From positions 170,518 to 234,517 of the forward strand of contig CAVSHN010000021.1 in NCBI GenBank assembly GCA_963727755.1: a stretch of DNA of 64,000 nt, in the 5' to 3' direction. The translations under genes were made by a program, and so were the position numbers. The stretch is from DASYAN01 sp963727755. Lineage in GTDB: Bacteria > Chloroflexota > Ktedonobacteria > Ktedonobacterales > Ktedonobacteraceae. Shown piece by piece: positions 35,221 through 46,154 of this stretch. The notes below the pieces were generated by a model. It searched no databases and was not told the DNA's origin. It saw only the letters and a list, made by a program, of their open reading frames with translations. The stretch's first letter is position 1, and each line of letters starts with the position of its first letter.

Positions 35221-35511
35221 TTAAGCATCGTCGGAGGCCTGACCAGGATTGGCAATGATATCACCCGAGCCCTGGGCATGGAAACTGCCTGATGTGTACG
35301 ATGTACCAAGCACATTATTGATAGTTGTAGCAATATTAGCAAACGTCTGTGTACCTGACGGGTCTACGCGGCACCACGTACCGTCTGCTGGTAGATTGCC
35401 ATCGGAGGCCAATTGCGCTATCGCGAGTGTTCGAAAATTCACATAACTCCCAATAGGGGCAATTTGTCCAGAATTATACCTGCCCCACGTAAGCTCAGCT
35501 AAATCCATCAT
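35221..35511 (-). CDS. hypothetical phage-region protein
   Basis: About 96 residues. ATG 35511 (MMDLAELTW) is preferred because AGGAG lies about ten bases upstream. It contains WGRYNSGQIAPIGSYVNFRT and a Ser/Thr/Gly-rich C-terminal half. It is probably a small tail-fibre or decoration protein by context; no family is recognised. Confidence 0.5.
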   Translation of the reverse strand: MMDLAELTWGRYNSGQIAPIGSYVNFRTLAIAQLASDGNLPADGTWCRVDPSGTQTFANIATTINNVLGTSYTSGSFHAQGSGDIIANPGQASDDA

Positions 35512-35743
35512 GATATGATCTCTCCTTTTCATTTTAGTACTTTTGCACTAATTTCTCTTGTACATTATTGAACTACGTCTATCCCCCACCTTATTATGCC
35601 TTTGCTACCTAGCTCAGACCTTATGGTCCTGTACTAAAAGAGAGTTGCCCTGCTCTCCTGATAGCTATAAACGCAAGGCATAAATGAAAGGCGGTTTAAG
35701 TAGAGGATGTCTACCCAAGCACTTCCTAAATGTCGCTAATACC

Positions 35744-36354
35744 TCAGAATTTTACCCATCTAATCTGGATAGCGTTTATCGCAGCTGAATATGTTTGCAC
35801 ATACTGCACTATACCATTGCTACTACCGTTTGGAAGCAATATGCACGCGCCATTTGTCAGCAATTCCCTCATTGTGCCTGCGAGCGTCACGACCTGATCA
35901 TAGTTGCCAGACAATGTCTGATTGCTCGTGGCCTGCGTGACATGGTTAGCGATCGCATTGATGGCCTCCCAGTTTGCATTGAGCGGTGTGACAGTTGTGA
36001 AGCTTGGATCTGCTGTTACCCGTTGCAGAAGCGCAGTCATCCCTCCGCTACCATTTGCAACTTGAATACTATAAATCAGTATGCTTTTTCCACTAGTATT
36101 CGGGTTGAATATAGAAAGCCATAGTTATTTGTGCCCGATGCCGAGTTCAGCATTCCGGTACTAGCCGAAAATCCCTGCCCATTGGCAATCCAAGCGCGTA
36201 TCTGATCCTCGGTAATCGCTGGATTGGTCACGGGATTGCCACCCTGCGCGACTTTGAGATTGCCCGCGCTATCCAGGCTGAGCCCCTGTATGATCCCCGT
36301 AGGGGTGAGCGCCCCTGAGAACGATGAGCCATCAGACCCCATAAAGCTTGTCAT
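35744..36354 (-). CDS. phage tail-fibre-like protein, one frameshift
   Basis: Starts MTSFMGSDGSSFSGALTPTG. The frame breaks near 36108-36114 and continues FNPNTSGKSILIYSIQVANG, then MTALLQRVTADPSFTTVTPL and a beta-rich end (IQIRWVKF). The corrected length is about 203 residues. The phrase NPNTSGKSILIYSI is typical of phage receptor-binding or exposed structural proteins, but I cannot name a family. It lies directly downstream of the capsid gene. Confidence 0.5.
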
Positions 36355-36414
36355 CGAGCCACCTCTACTATGATTACTTCTCTCATATACTAATACCTTT
36401 TATATATGTAATAC

Positions 36415-38418
36415 TTATATGCCGCGGTATGCGCCGCGAAAGTCAGTGACGACGCCCCCCCATTCGTGCCTCACTTTAAATGCAACAACATCTTGATAGA
36501 AGCTAGAGGCAAAAAGTGGGTTATCGGCAATAAAGAGCATGGGGTTAACTGCCCCATTAATAAACCCAATCTCAATTGTGTCGATCTCCCTCGGGTCCCC
36601 AATCAAGAACCACTGCGTCGTACTAGTCAACTGCGGACTGACAATAGGGGTAACAAAGCCGAGCATAGGATTGATATCATTGTTCGGGCTGCCGGGGACG
36701 CCCGCCGATTTGGTCGCAATCATCGCCGTCCATTCCAGCTCCGGTGGCACGACGAGGTAGCGCGGGCGTAGGCCCAGGCGCTTTCCAGCGTAGTTCGTTT
36801 GCTCACGCATCGAGGTAACGCCCGTTTGCATAGCCACTGTACTCAATGCCGATGAACCCAGATTGTTATGCGGCGCACCAGAGGTAAAAAGGTTACTACC
36901 ATCATAGATGACGGGATTGTTCGCTAGAAAACCATAGACGAACTCGGCCAGCGTATAGGCAGCCGCCGAGGCCAATTTGGTCGGAATTTGCTTGATGGCT
37001 TGCAAATCGTCGTTAATAATCGCCTCTCGACTGACCGTGACGAGATTTCCACGCTTCTGGGCAACATAGGTGGCAGCTGAGTCGGTGAGGGTGACGGCTT
37101 GATAGGCACTATCTTCGGCGACAATCGGTAGGCTGCCAAAAGCTCCCAGGCGTACACGCGTCTGTTGCTTGAAATCGCGGATCGGCACAATGGTAACAAA
37201 TTTCTGCCATTCCGCAGGCCAAGTCTGATAATCCTTGAGCAAGCGCTTATTCATGCTCACACCAAGCAAGTAGGAGAAAGATGCCGTTGTAGTGTCAGCT
37301 TCGGTGACACGCATAATGGGAGCACTTTCCGAAACACGAATGTTTCCCAGCTTGCTATAGTTGCTGATACCATCCGAAAGACTCGCATCACCAGTTACAC
37401 GTACATAAGCTTCACGAATACTATTGAAACCATAAATGTTACCCAGCCGCGATGTGTCGATGTCGAGATCAAACATGCGATCGAAGGCCGCCTGGATCTT
37501 CTCAGCCTCGGTAATCTGGCACCCAATCTCGACCTTTTCATAATTATGCCCACGTACAATCCCGTCTTGCGTAAGTTTAGCCATCATGTCCAAAGAGGCA
37601 TTCAATTCAGCATCCAGTTCCTTCTCCTCAAAGACGCGACCACTGTACCGCACCTTAATCTGGTCTTTCACAGCCTGTGGCAGAATGCTCTCTTGCAGAC
37701 GACGCTCTAGGATAAGCCCGGCGTATTCAATCCGCGCCTGAGACAATAGTTCTTCAAGCTTCAGACGTTGTTGCTCTAATTGTTTCTGTTGATCTATAAT
37801 ATAGTTAGATGCTTCTTGCATTGTAGGATCGAGCGTTTGCTGCTCCTGAATATTGGTCATAGCTGTTCCTTTCGATGGCGCATCTTGAGCATGGAGAATA
37901 CGGTTGAATGATCCCCCAGCACTGGGACGTGTGACGATATCACAAGAATTAAGAGCAACGATCCGGGTGACTTCCTTGGTACTGGTAGTATCATCGAACT
38001 GCCACTGCCCAAAGATGTCGATAGAAAGGCCAATTAGCTCAGGACGACCTAATGTGCACGCTTCATAGATTATGGACCACAGCCAACTAGCCGCTTCCAG
38101 AATGTGGAGAGTAGCATCGACACACCCACCAGAACAGGTGGCCGAAGGCGGAATATAGCAGGTATCATGGTAAAAACCAACTATATCGCGTACTGAGCGC
38201 GTTGCTACATCCGGAGAGCCATGATCGGCATAAGCATGTGCCCCTTCGATCATAGATGCAATAGCCTGCAACACCTGCTCACCATAGGAATAGCCGTTAG
38301 CGGAACACCCGCCCTTGATCACTGTCACCCGTACAGCATGACCATGTGGATCAAGCTGCTGTGCCTTGATGATCTGGCATTGCTCACGAATTTCTTCTTG
38401 ACATGGAATATCTAGCAT
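36415..38418 (-). CDS. fused prohead protease and major capsid protein
   Basis: 667 residues from ATG 38418 (MLDIPCQEE), with AAGGAA upstream. Residues 1-~190 look like a prohead protease (HAYADHGSPDVATRSVRDIVGF with His and Ser candidates, then LSIDIFGQW). A coiled-coil scaffold-like part follows (IDQQKQLEQQRLKLEELLSQ). From about 300 on it is a Mu/HK97-type major capsid protein (KLGNIRVSESAPIMRVTEAD, NKRLLKDYQTWPAEWQKFV, LVTVSREAIINDDL, PRYLVVPPELEW). Fusion of protease, scaffold and capsid in one frame is known in some phages; cleavage would release the capsid. Confidence 0.82.
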   Translation of the reverse strand: MLDIPCQEEIREQCQIIKAQQLDPHGHAVRVTVIKGGCSANGYSYGEQVLQAIASMIEGAHAYADHGSPDVATRSVRDIVGFYHDTCYIPPSATCSGGCVDATLHILEAASWLWSIIYEACTLGRPELIGLSIDIFGQWQFDDTTSTKEVTRIVALNSCDIVTRPSAGGSFNRILHAQDAPSKGTAMTNIQEQQTLDPTMQEASNYIIDQQKQLEQQRLKLEELLSQARIEYAGLILERRLQESILPQAVKDQIKVRYSGRVFEEKELDAELNASLDMMAKLTQDGIVRGHNYEKVEIGCQITEAEKIQAAFDRMFDLDIDTSRLGNIYGFNSIREAYVRVTGDASLSDGISNYSKLGNIRVSESAPIMRVTEADTTTASFSYLLGVSMNKRLLKDYQTWPAEWQKFVTIVPIRDFKQQTRVRLGAFGSLPIVAEDSAYQAVTLTDSAATYVAQKRGNLVTVSREAIINDDLQAIKQIPTKLASAAAYTLAEFVYGFLANNPVIYDGSNLFTSGAPHNNLGSSALSTVAMQTGVTSMREQTNYAGKRLGLRPRYLVVPPELEWTAMIATKSAGVPGSPNNDINPMLGFVTPIVSPQLTSTTQWFLIGDPREIDTIEIGFINGAVNPMLFIADNPLFASSFYQDVVAFKVRHEWGGVVTDFRGAYRGI

Positions 38419-38470
38419 ATTACGTTCCTTGCTATTTTTCCCACGCATCCATTGCCCCCCCAACAACCTA

Positions 38471-39146
38471 TTATTCCTCATCCAATCCATGCATTAAAAG
38501 ATCATAGTGCCGACGACGCGTTGAGTTCACACCTGACTGATCCATGAAAACTTGATTATAAGGAACGCTTCCAAACTGTTGATAATCTGGACTCTGATGC
38601 ATTTGCTGCAAAGCTGATGGGTCCAAGTCGCCCGGGCGGTCGATCATATGCACATCCTGAGTGAGCGGTGAATGTTGCAGATCAGGTAAGAGCGGGTCCG
38701 GCTCCCGTGGATCTCGCTGGACTCTGACACCGTTCGGCAGATCGTAGTTGAGCAAGTCGCCCGTAAGCGGGTCTGGGGCAAACATGTCTGCTGACGACTG
38801 ATTGTATATGTCCAGGCCATAGGGATGACGATACTCATCTAGATCGGGTAGCGCGGGATCAGGAGCGAACTCTGAACCGTGGGCATAGGTGATTCCAGGC
38901 TCAGTCAGATCATAGGGCTGAATTGCTGGCTGTGAAAAGTCCGGTTCCCCAAAATCTGGCATGTTGACCTGATTGGGTATTGGCCGTACCAATTGGGATG
39001 GTGGTAGAACGCCTTCGATCCCTGCCAGATTGAGCACAGAGATGGGCGCTTGTGGATCAATACCACCCATATCAGGACTACCATGCAAAGCAGGTGTATA
39101 CGGAGCAAATTTTTCTGGAATTGGGCATATCCTGAATGTTTGTCAT
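38471..39146 (-). CDS. Asp/Pro-rich phage-region protein, one frameshift near the start
   Basis: ATG 39146 (MTNIQDMP) has AAGGAATC upstream. The frame is broken near 39116-39124 and resumes as PEKFAPYTPALHGSPDMGG. The rest is rich in Asp and Pro with repeated D-P phrases (FAPDPALPDLDEYRHP, FAPDPLTGDLLNYDLP, DPREPDPLLPDL). It is probably disordered or scaffold-like. It lies between portal and capsid genes, where scaffold or head-assembly proteins are common. Unknown otherwise. Confidence 0.5.
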
Positions 39147-39168
39147 TTAAGATTCCTTTCTTTGTTCA

Positions 39169-39558
39169 TTAGCGCAAACGCCGCAGTTTAGCGACAATAT
39201 GTGTAGCATTTGGGAGAATACCGACGGGCAAAGCCTCGACAATCTCGTACTTGGATGCGACAGCGACTCCTGAAGCAGTTGCAATGGTTGTATCAGCTAC
39301 GTAGACGACACCTACAAGATTAGTTCCAATTGGGATAACCATCAGCAGATCGAACTGCTGACGAGGTGGTGCACCCACCTGATCGGGGATTTGCGGATTA
39401 ATAATTGTCTGTGGTCGGAAGATGGCCTGGACCGTTGCATAACTATATGCCCCTCCTACCGCCTGATATACTAGAACAACTGTTTTCTGCCTGCCAGCGA
39501 ACGTACGTGCGATCACATCTAAAACATGGTTTATCTTGTTCTGATTATTGAGCGGCAT
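39169..39558 (-). CDS. hypothetical phage-region protein, possibly head completion
   Basis: A 129-residue beta-rich protein (TVVLVYQAVGGAYSYATVQA, QQFDLLMVIPIGTNLVGVVY, YEIVEALPVGILPNATHIVA). It follows the portal gene with a short gap and precedes the Asp/Pro-rich protein. Head-tail connector or completion proteins have this size and location, but no family is recognised. Confidence 0.5.
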   Translation of the reverse strand: MPLNNQNKINHVLDVIARTFAGRQKTVVLVYQAVGGAYSYATVQAIFRPQTIINPQIPDQVGAPPRQQFDLLMVIPIGTNLVGVVYVADTTIATASGVAVASKYEIVEALPVGILPNATHIVAKLRRLR

Positions 39559-39597
39559 TATCTACTTCACTCCCTTCCAACTCTCAAGCCCATTCCC

Positions 39598-41166
39598 TTA
39601 TCGGAGATCGGGTTCCTGACAGCCTGTGATATTTGGATCAACTGGCTTTTCCTCTGACCCTTGCCGATCCAGATCACGCTGCTCAGCGGGCTCCGTTGCA
39701 GTTGGGATCTTGCCAGCCTGACCTGACCGTGCTGCTTTAGAGATTTTAGCCAGCTCCTCATGAATATCCACCTCCTCACCACAGAACTCAAACATAATCC
39801 GCATAGCAGTTTCATCAGATACCCAACCCTGGTGCTTGGCAGCTTGCAAGGCAGGTACCAACCAGCTCATACCCTGAGCCAGCGTATGATGCTCACCGCT
39901 ATCAATCTCCGGGAAGGTAATCTCATACGTCGTATCGACACGCGGCCCCAGTTTGCCCACCCTAGTGGCCTCATTAATCACGCGATCAAGAATGCAGGTG
40001 AGCACATATCTGATCATGCGTTGCCGCCGTTTGAACTTGAGCAATGTGGGCAAGCTCATCTCAGCTGCGGTCGCACGATTGCCGTTATCGCCATCTGATA
40101 GATAGTGTTCCGGCAGAGATGCGCCAATTGCCACCATCAGCTTAATTTGCCTTCCATCTTCTGACACATCATTTGCATTGATCTTCGGCTCGACGGCGGT
40201 CCACTTCTCAGCTTCATTGTGAATGATCACGCTACCGGGCTCAGGGGGATAAGCATATTCCATCTTCTTGCGATCAATCGTAGTTTTGTCGGCCTTATTA
40301 AGTGTCACGTCCCACAGGAATGCAGCTTTGAACTTGTTGATGCGCACTCGATCAGTCAACCAGTCCTTATAACGGCGCAGCCATGGGAGCAGAGTAGCTA
40401 GATCAGACTTACCGCGTTTGGCGTTGGAGACCTTATTGATGGCAAACTGCATTACCTCTTTGCCTGCGACAAACCATTGCCCCTGAGTATCGGCAGGCTT
40501 GGTAGGATCAAACTTAGGTGGAGGATCACCCGAGGTGGTCATCATGGTCTGGCCAATGGGACGGCGATGGTAGCGCAGAGGCTTCTCAACATCCTCTGGA
40601 TCAGTCTCGATCTCGTCTATCAGCGAGGGATCAATCTGGCGAATGACTACCGAACCATCATACCGATTGACAAAAAAGTGCACAAAGACTTCACCGTAGA
40701 GGGCCAGTTCGGTACAGAGACTATAAACGCGTTCATCCATCCGGTTCTCGGGATTATACCAGAAGGCATCAATGACCTGTTGCACGCGCTTATCGTTCGC
40801 GGAAACGGTGATCCCTTCACCTAATACAAAAGATGTGGTTAGTTCAATAATGGCAAAAGCCAGTGGGTTGGCATTATAAGCCTCATAACAAGCGTTATGG
40901 ATCTCCAGGTATGTAGAAGGTACTACATCTTTAATAAAAGCTACGTCTGACAACCTCCTATACCAAAAATCTTCTTCTGCTCCATTGGTATAGCGGCTCC
41001 AATACCAGTCCTCTTGTGTCGGGCTTGAGGACATATAGGCTGGATTGATCTGCTCGGTGATGCGTTGTCCCGATTGTGACGGTTGTGACGATTGTGCTAA
41101 TTGAGAAACACGAGGCGTTGCTTGTCCGAAACGAGCGAGAGAGAGAACCCACTGCCACCAGATCAT
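39598..41166 (-). CDS. phage portal protein
   Basis: 522 residues from ATG 41166, with GAGAGG upstream. The portal signatures are in order: NPLAFAIIELTTSFVLGEGI, CTELALYGEVFVHFF, IRQIDPSLIDEIETDPED, MQFAINKVSNAKRGKSDLAT, and RATAAEMSLPTLLKFKRRQR. The dodecameric portal forms the DNA entry vertex. It is the first gene of the block; the terminase that normally precedes it is absent. Confidence 0.85.
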   Translation of the reverse strand: MIWWQWVLSLARFGQATPRVSQLAQSSQPSQSGQRITEQINPAYMSSSPTQEDWYWSRYTNGAEEDFWYRRLSDVAFIKDVVPSTYLEIHNACYEAYNANPLAFAIIELTTSFVLGEGITVSANDKRVQQVIDAFWYNPENRMDERVYSLCTELALYGEVFVHFFVNRYDGSVVIRQIDPSLIDEIETDPEDVEKPLRYHRRPIGQTMMTTSGDPPPKFDPTKPADTQGQWFVAGKEVMQFAINKVSNAKRGKSDLATLLPWLRRYKDWLTDRVRINKFKAAFLWDVTLNKADKTTIDRKKMEYAYPPEPGSVIIHNEAEKWTAVEPKINANDVSEDGRQIKLMVAIGASLPEHYLSDGDNGNRATAAEMSLPTLLKFKRRQRMIRYVLTCILDRVINEATRVGKLGPRVDTTYEITFPEIDSGEHHTLAQGMSWLVPALQAAKHQGWVSDETAMRIMFEFCGEEVDIHEELAKISKAARSGQAGKIPTATEPAEQRDLDRQGSEEKPVDPNITGCQEPDLR

Positions 41167-41495
41167 ATTATACCTCTCTTTATACCAATACCACCCCTAT
41201 ATTTTCCGCTTATACTACTTCATCCCACAAGTAAAGTATAACAAAAAGTGCGAATTATGTCAACAGTAATTTGAACTTTTTTTCGACGCAGTGAGAAATT
41301 CAGGAAAATTCGTATCTTATCCCTTTCCCTTCAATCCCTTCTGACATCGCTATCCTCGCCCAACCAACCAATTTCTGTCAGATTGAGCTTGGAACCCACA
41401 AACACTATTCTGCTATCAATGGGCTACAGAGTGTAGTATAGCATATGTGTCAATATATCCATATATGAGTAGCAAAAAATGAGTAGACCATTCGC
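41167..41495. other. intergenic region at the upstream edge of the prophage block
   Basis: No gene, tRNA or att-like repeat was recognised. The terminase genes normally found here are missing. The region is AT-rich with short T runs. Confidence 0.35.
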
Positions 41496-41697
41496 TGCTA
41501 GATAAGAGCTGTGGCTGATGATAGCCATTCTGCTAATTGATACTTATCCATCCTTCTATTCGCCACATCAGCACGCTTCTCAAAAATCTCATCATCAGAC
41601 GCCACCATCTTCAATCCATTAATACGAAGGAACATGAGCATAGCAGCAGTAGCAGTACGTTTATTACCATCAAAATATGATCTATGCCCGCCACATT
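41496..41697 (-). pseudogene. 3' fragment of a Doc (Fic-fold) toxin
   Basis: On the minus strand the frame reads HRSYFDGNKRTATAAMLMFL, then RINGLKMVASDDEIFEK, and ends at TAG 41498-41496. This is the Fic-like core (H-x3-FDGNKRTA) and C-terminus of death-on-curing toxins. The first half and the Phd-type antitoxin are missing; the end of the giant nSTAND gene lies immediately upstream. Confidence 0.7.
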
Positions 41698-41707
41698 GTC
41701 AAGCCAC

Positions 41708-44700
41708 TTAACCAACATACTCATAGGCCCCGATATCACAACCCTTCCCCTGGGGCCGCTTCGTCCCCAGTTCATCCGTCGGATTACTCCCCAGATCACA
41801 CTCACTCGGCGGAATACGATCGATAGCTGGACTGCCCGGTAGCAATCTGTGCGTCCAGGGATGCAGCCACGATTGCCCACCATTATCCCGCAAGATTACA
41901 TCAATACCTAGACGAGAGAAGTCCTCTGCCGCCAGATCAGTGGAAGATTTCCTGTGCGGGTCAGCAAAGAGGGTATGGAAAAGGTCTTGCACCAAATTAT
42001 ACCCATCCGTCGTCACTACTCCTGCGATACCGGGTTGCACGGAGGCCTGATTCCCCACCACAATATCTGCCTTGATAGACAGATAGGCATGGAAGTTTTC
42101 TCTATTTCCCACCGTTGCATCACCCGTGACTATGCCACCTCCACTTCCCCGAGCACTATTGCCGTAGATCGTACAGAAGCTCACCGTCATATGTCCACCA
42201 GCATTGACAATGCCACCTCCATCTGTATAGGCTGTATTATCAGCTATCGTACTGTTTGTAAGGGTAAGCCGCGCATTGACACCCGAAAAAATCCCCCCCC
42301 ACTAAAAGATGAATATCCATTAAACATTTCAGAAACATTAATAGCTGTTGCTACATTATTGGAAATTGTACTGTTCTTCACAACGAGCGCTCCTAAGTTA
42401 TAAATGCCCCCTCCTTGACCAACAGGGCTGCTTTCTCTGCGCGTCGTTGATTGTTCAGAGGTTGCCATGGCTGTGTTATGAGCAATCATGCTATTAGTTA
42501 GAGTGAGATTTCCCCGATTGTCAATTCCACCACCATTACCAGTTACTGCATTATCTGCAATTACAGTGTTTATTGCAGTCAAACTACCCTTATTCGTCAG
42601 GCCCCCACCACCACTCGATGCCCAGTTGTTAGCGACAATACTATTCATCAGCGTCACATTGCCCTGGCTATCATTGATAATGCCCCCACCACCTTCCATC
42701 CTCAAAGAATCGCATTCAGGAGCAATCCCATTGTTCATCACACCACTATTCTCCAGCACCAGCGTTCCACTATTATTAATACCACCAACGGTATCACAGG
42801 TTGATGCAGTATTATACGCCACCAAACTATTATTTAGGGTAAGCTTGCCATTATTCTTGATCCCACCGCCAGTATACCCTATCAATCCAGTTTTGCTCTT
42901 GTGAGATGTCGTATTATGGACAATACCAACACTGTTTAATGTGAGATTTCCATTATTAACAACTATACTAGTATCTCCAGTAAACGAGTTTTGAAAGCTC
43001 ATACCCTCTATGGTAACCGTGGCACCACGCTGAACAACTATCGTAGAACCGCTACTACCACTGATCCCCAGATCATTTTCTCCTAGGCCAACGATATGCA
43101 GGTTATGATCAATAGTCAGATTTCCATGTTGTAAATGAATTGTCTTCCCTTTCAAGCTGGCATCAAAACGGACGATATCGCCCGCAGGAGCCATCGCTAT
43201 GACCTGACGTAACGATCCCGGTCCATCATCTGCAACGGTTGTTACAATACTATGATGGCGCATTTGGAAGGCAATTAATATGAAGGGAATTATCAATAGT
43301 AATACAACACATGCCACAATAGCCCGAATCACGTGTGTATGTGTCTGTCGTCTGGCACCAGCACGCAAGAATGCCATCTCTTGCTCACTTGGCATATTGC
43401 GCTTTGCCCAGCTACGTGCCTCTTTCAACTGAGAGCCACGGTAGAGCCGATCAGCCGATCTCTTGCGCCGTTGCCATGCCGCGGCATCCTGGCTAATCAC
43501 CTGCTGCAAGTGAATGTCGTCGCGGGCCTCGCGCAACCATGCCGCCAGCCTGCTCCACTCGCGAATCAGTGCCTCATGGCTGACCTCAATGGTAGTGACG
43601 CCAGCTACTTCGCTGGCAGTTAGCAGACGAGCCGCAACGAAAGCATCAATGATTTCTCCCAGCAAGCGAGTCTCGTGGGAATCACTCAGCTCGAAATTCT
43701 GAGCGAGCAGCTCGTCTACGCGTCGCATCCTGTTCAGAGATACCAGGATTAATCAAACGCAAAAAGACCATTCGCGCCCGCGTACGATACTCATCCCCAG
43801 GTAAGCTGCTATATGTCCGCTCCGCCCATGTCGCTAGAGCACCCTTCACCCCACCAATATGCTTATACGCTTGCGTCGTCAGGACATGGCCTTCCCGCAG
43901 TTGAAAGAGCAGTTCCAGCGTAAAGGATAAGAGCGGCAGTGCCCCGGCCTGCTTCTGGGTCTCGAAGAGCAAGTCCCCAACCAGATTCCCCTCAAACTCT
44001 AATTGAACACGAGGAAGTGCCGCTGGTTTCTCAATCACTGCACGCAGATCTAGCAGATCCATTGGCAGAACCGAGATGCTATGAGCTTCGATCAATCGAC
44101 TCAGTACCGGATAGAGCATTGGTCGATCAGCATAATCAGCACGCAATGTCAGCAGAACAATCGCTGGCCCCGCAGGTTCTGTTGCAGCCGTGACCAGTAG
44201 ATCGATGAACTGACGACGCTCTTGTTCAGAGACCATATTGCTGAACACCTCTTCAAACTGGTCTACCAGCAGAACAACCCTGCCATCCAGCTGAGATACC
44301 AGCTTTTGAGCCAGTAAGTGCAAGCCGCGTGTTGAGTCACCTTGCAGATCTTCACATACGGTCTTCAAACTGCTTTGCGGCATATGGAGAGCAAAGGCCA
44401 GGGCCAGAGCCTCTAACGGGTGTACTCCCGGCACGACGGGTTTGAGATATATCCAGTTTGCACTACCAGGTAATGCATCTTTTTGCAGGCGTGGCAGCAA
44501 GCCAGCCATCACCACACTCGACTTACCAGACCCGCTAGGTCCTAGCACGGCTAACAGCCGTGTCCCAGCCATAGTGGGTAGCATTACCGTCAGCATCTCA
44601 CGGACAGTCTCCACCATCTTAGAGACCAGAGCATCCCGTCCAAAGAAATCATCAGCATCATCCTGCGTAAATGCTCTCAGCCCCTTATACGGATTACGTG

Positions 44701-46154
44701 GCTCCCAGGAAAGCCGCCGCGCTGGTAGTAGCCTCTCCTGTGTCGGGGACGCAACAGCCTTTTTCAGACAAGTCACCAGTTCATCCAGTGCGCTATAGTA
44801 GCCACGATCGCGAGCATCAATTACATCAATAATGACCTGTTGCCCCCAGGACTCAAGCAGCAAAGTGGCGATATCTTCTCCCTCAATCCAGAAACAGATA
44901 ATCCTCTGCTGATACATCGCAGCCTGATGGAGATGGTTCTGGACCATGCGAGAGGAACGCGTTTGCGACGAAACTACCACTACTATAGCTGAAGCCTCAC
45001 GAACTACATCGCCAGCTGATTTCGGGATCAAAGATCGTCGACGCTAGATTTTTCTGCTCATTCAAGCAGCTAATACCCCATATTTGCAAATCTGCTTGCA
45101 GGCGTGCAACAAAGCTAGCCTTGCTAGGTGGAGCAGACAGAAAAATATGCATATCCAGTGACACAGGAATACCAGTAGAGAAGGACCGTCCAGGATCTTT
45201 AGAGGAGAATGTCGCAAGTATCCTAGGTGATAAGGATATAGCGGTAAAATCGCTACTAGCCAGTTCCGCCAGCGTTTCAGGTAAAACGACTGTGATTGCT
45301 TCTGATTGGTTAATAGATATATCGGCTTCAAATATTGTCTGATGGCTTTGAACAGTTTGTTCAAGCGCTTCTGCAAAAGCCTGCACACTGCCAAAACGCT
45401 CAGCCGGGTCCTTGGCTAGGGCTCTGAGCACGACAGCTTCCACCGCCTCTGCTAGATCAGGACGGTGCTCGCGCAACGGGCGGGGCATGACAGACACCTG
45501 CTGGTGAATAACCTCCCAGTAAGATCCGGTAAAAGGACACTCCCCACAGAGCCACTCATAGACCATGACAGCAAGCGCATACTGATCACTGGCAAATGAT
45601 GGCTTGCCACGCAATTGTTCAGGAGCCATATATGGGAGCGTCCCGGCCAGTTCTCGCGTACTGAAAAGTTGAGGAGTGGGAGAGAGCAAAGCCAGACCGA
45701 AATCGCCCAGCAGCAGTCGATGATGCGCACCGAGCAAGATATTTTCCGGCTTGACATCGCGGTGGATAATGCCATGACTATGAGCATATTGCAAGGCCTG
45801 ACTGATTTGACCGACATAATCCACTACAGTTGTCAGTGAGAGGCGTGATCCAGACGAATGACGTTGCCGCAGTGTTCCGCCTGGTGCATAATCCATCACC
45901 AGGACAGGCATGCCTTGCTCAACAAAAAAATCGAGTACACGGACAATATGAGGATGGGTCAAACGGACAAGGGTTTGAGCTTCAACCTGGAAGCGCTGTG
46001 CCTCCTTCTCTGAGAGCGACATTTGTAGAACTTTAAGTGCAGCATAACTTTGCAGATATCCATGTTTACCCAAATAGACTTCAGCAAATCCTCCCTTTCC
46101 TAATAACTGGAGGAGACGATAATTACCTAGTTGCAGCCCAACACGATTGATCAT
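41708..46154 (-). CDS. giant Ser/Thr kinase - TIR - nSTAND NTPase - TM - beta-helix protein, three frameshifts
   Basis: Four abutting frames read as one protein of about 1,480 residues from ATG 46154. The kinase domain (~1-275) has LGKGGFAEVYLGKH, HRDVKPENILL, LGDFGLAL and MAPEQLRG. A TIR-like domain (~335-480) has DMHIFLSAPPSKASFVARLQ and ASAIVVVVSS; where family members have a catalytic Glu the sequence reads NHLHQA. The nSTAND1 NTPase (~485-900) has NPYKGLRAF...FFGRDAL, Walker A GPSGSGKSS and Walker B VVLLVDQFEEVF. A membrane helix lies near 945-966. Then comes a right-handed beta-helix of GGGI-N-x-G-x-L-T-L-x-NS units ending in a choice-of-anchor-like tail. Breaks lie near 45014-45022, 43718-43724 and the C8 run 42293-42300. 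Role unknown; signalling or defence is inferred. Confidence 0.82.

Noticed and set aside
29850..41500. Prophage attachment sites or tRNA at the block edges
   Set aside because: No tRNA or flanking direct repeat could be recognised by eye.
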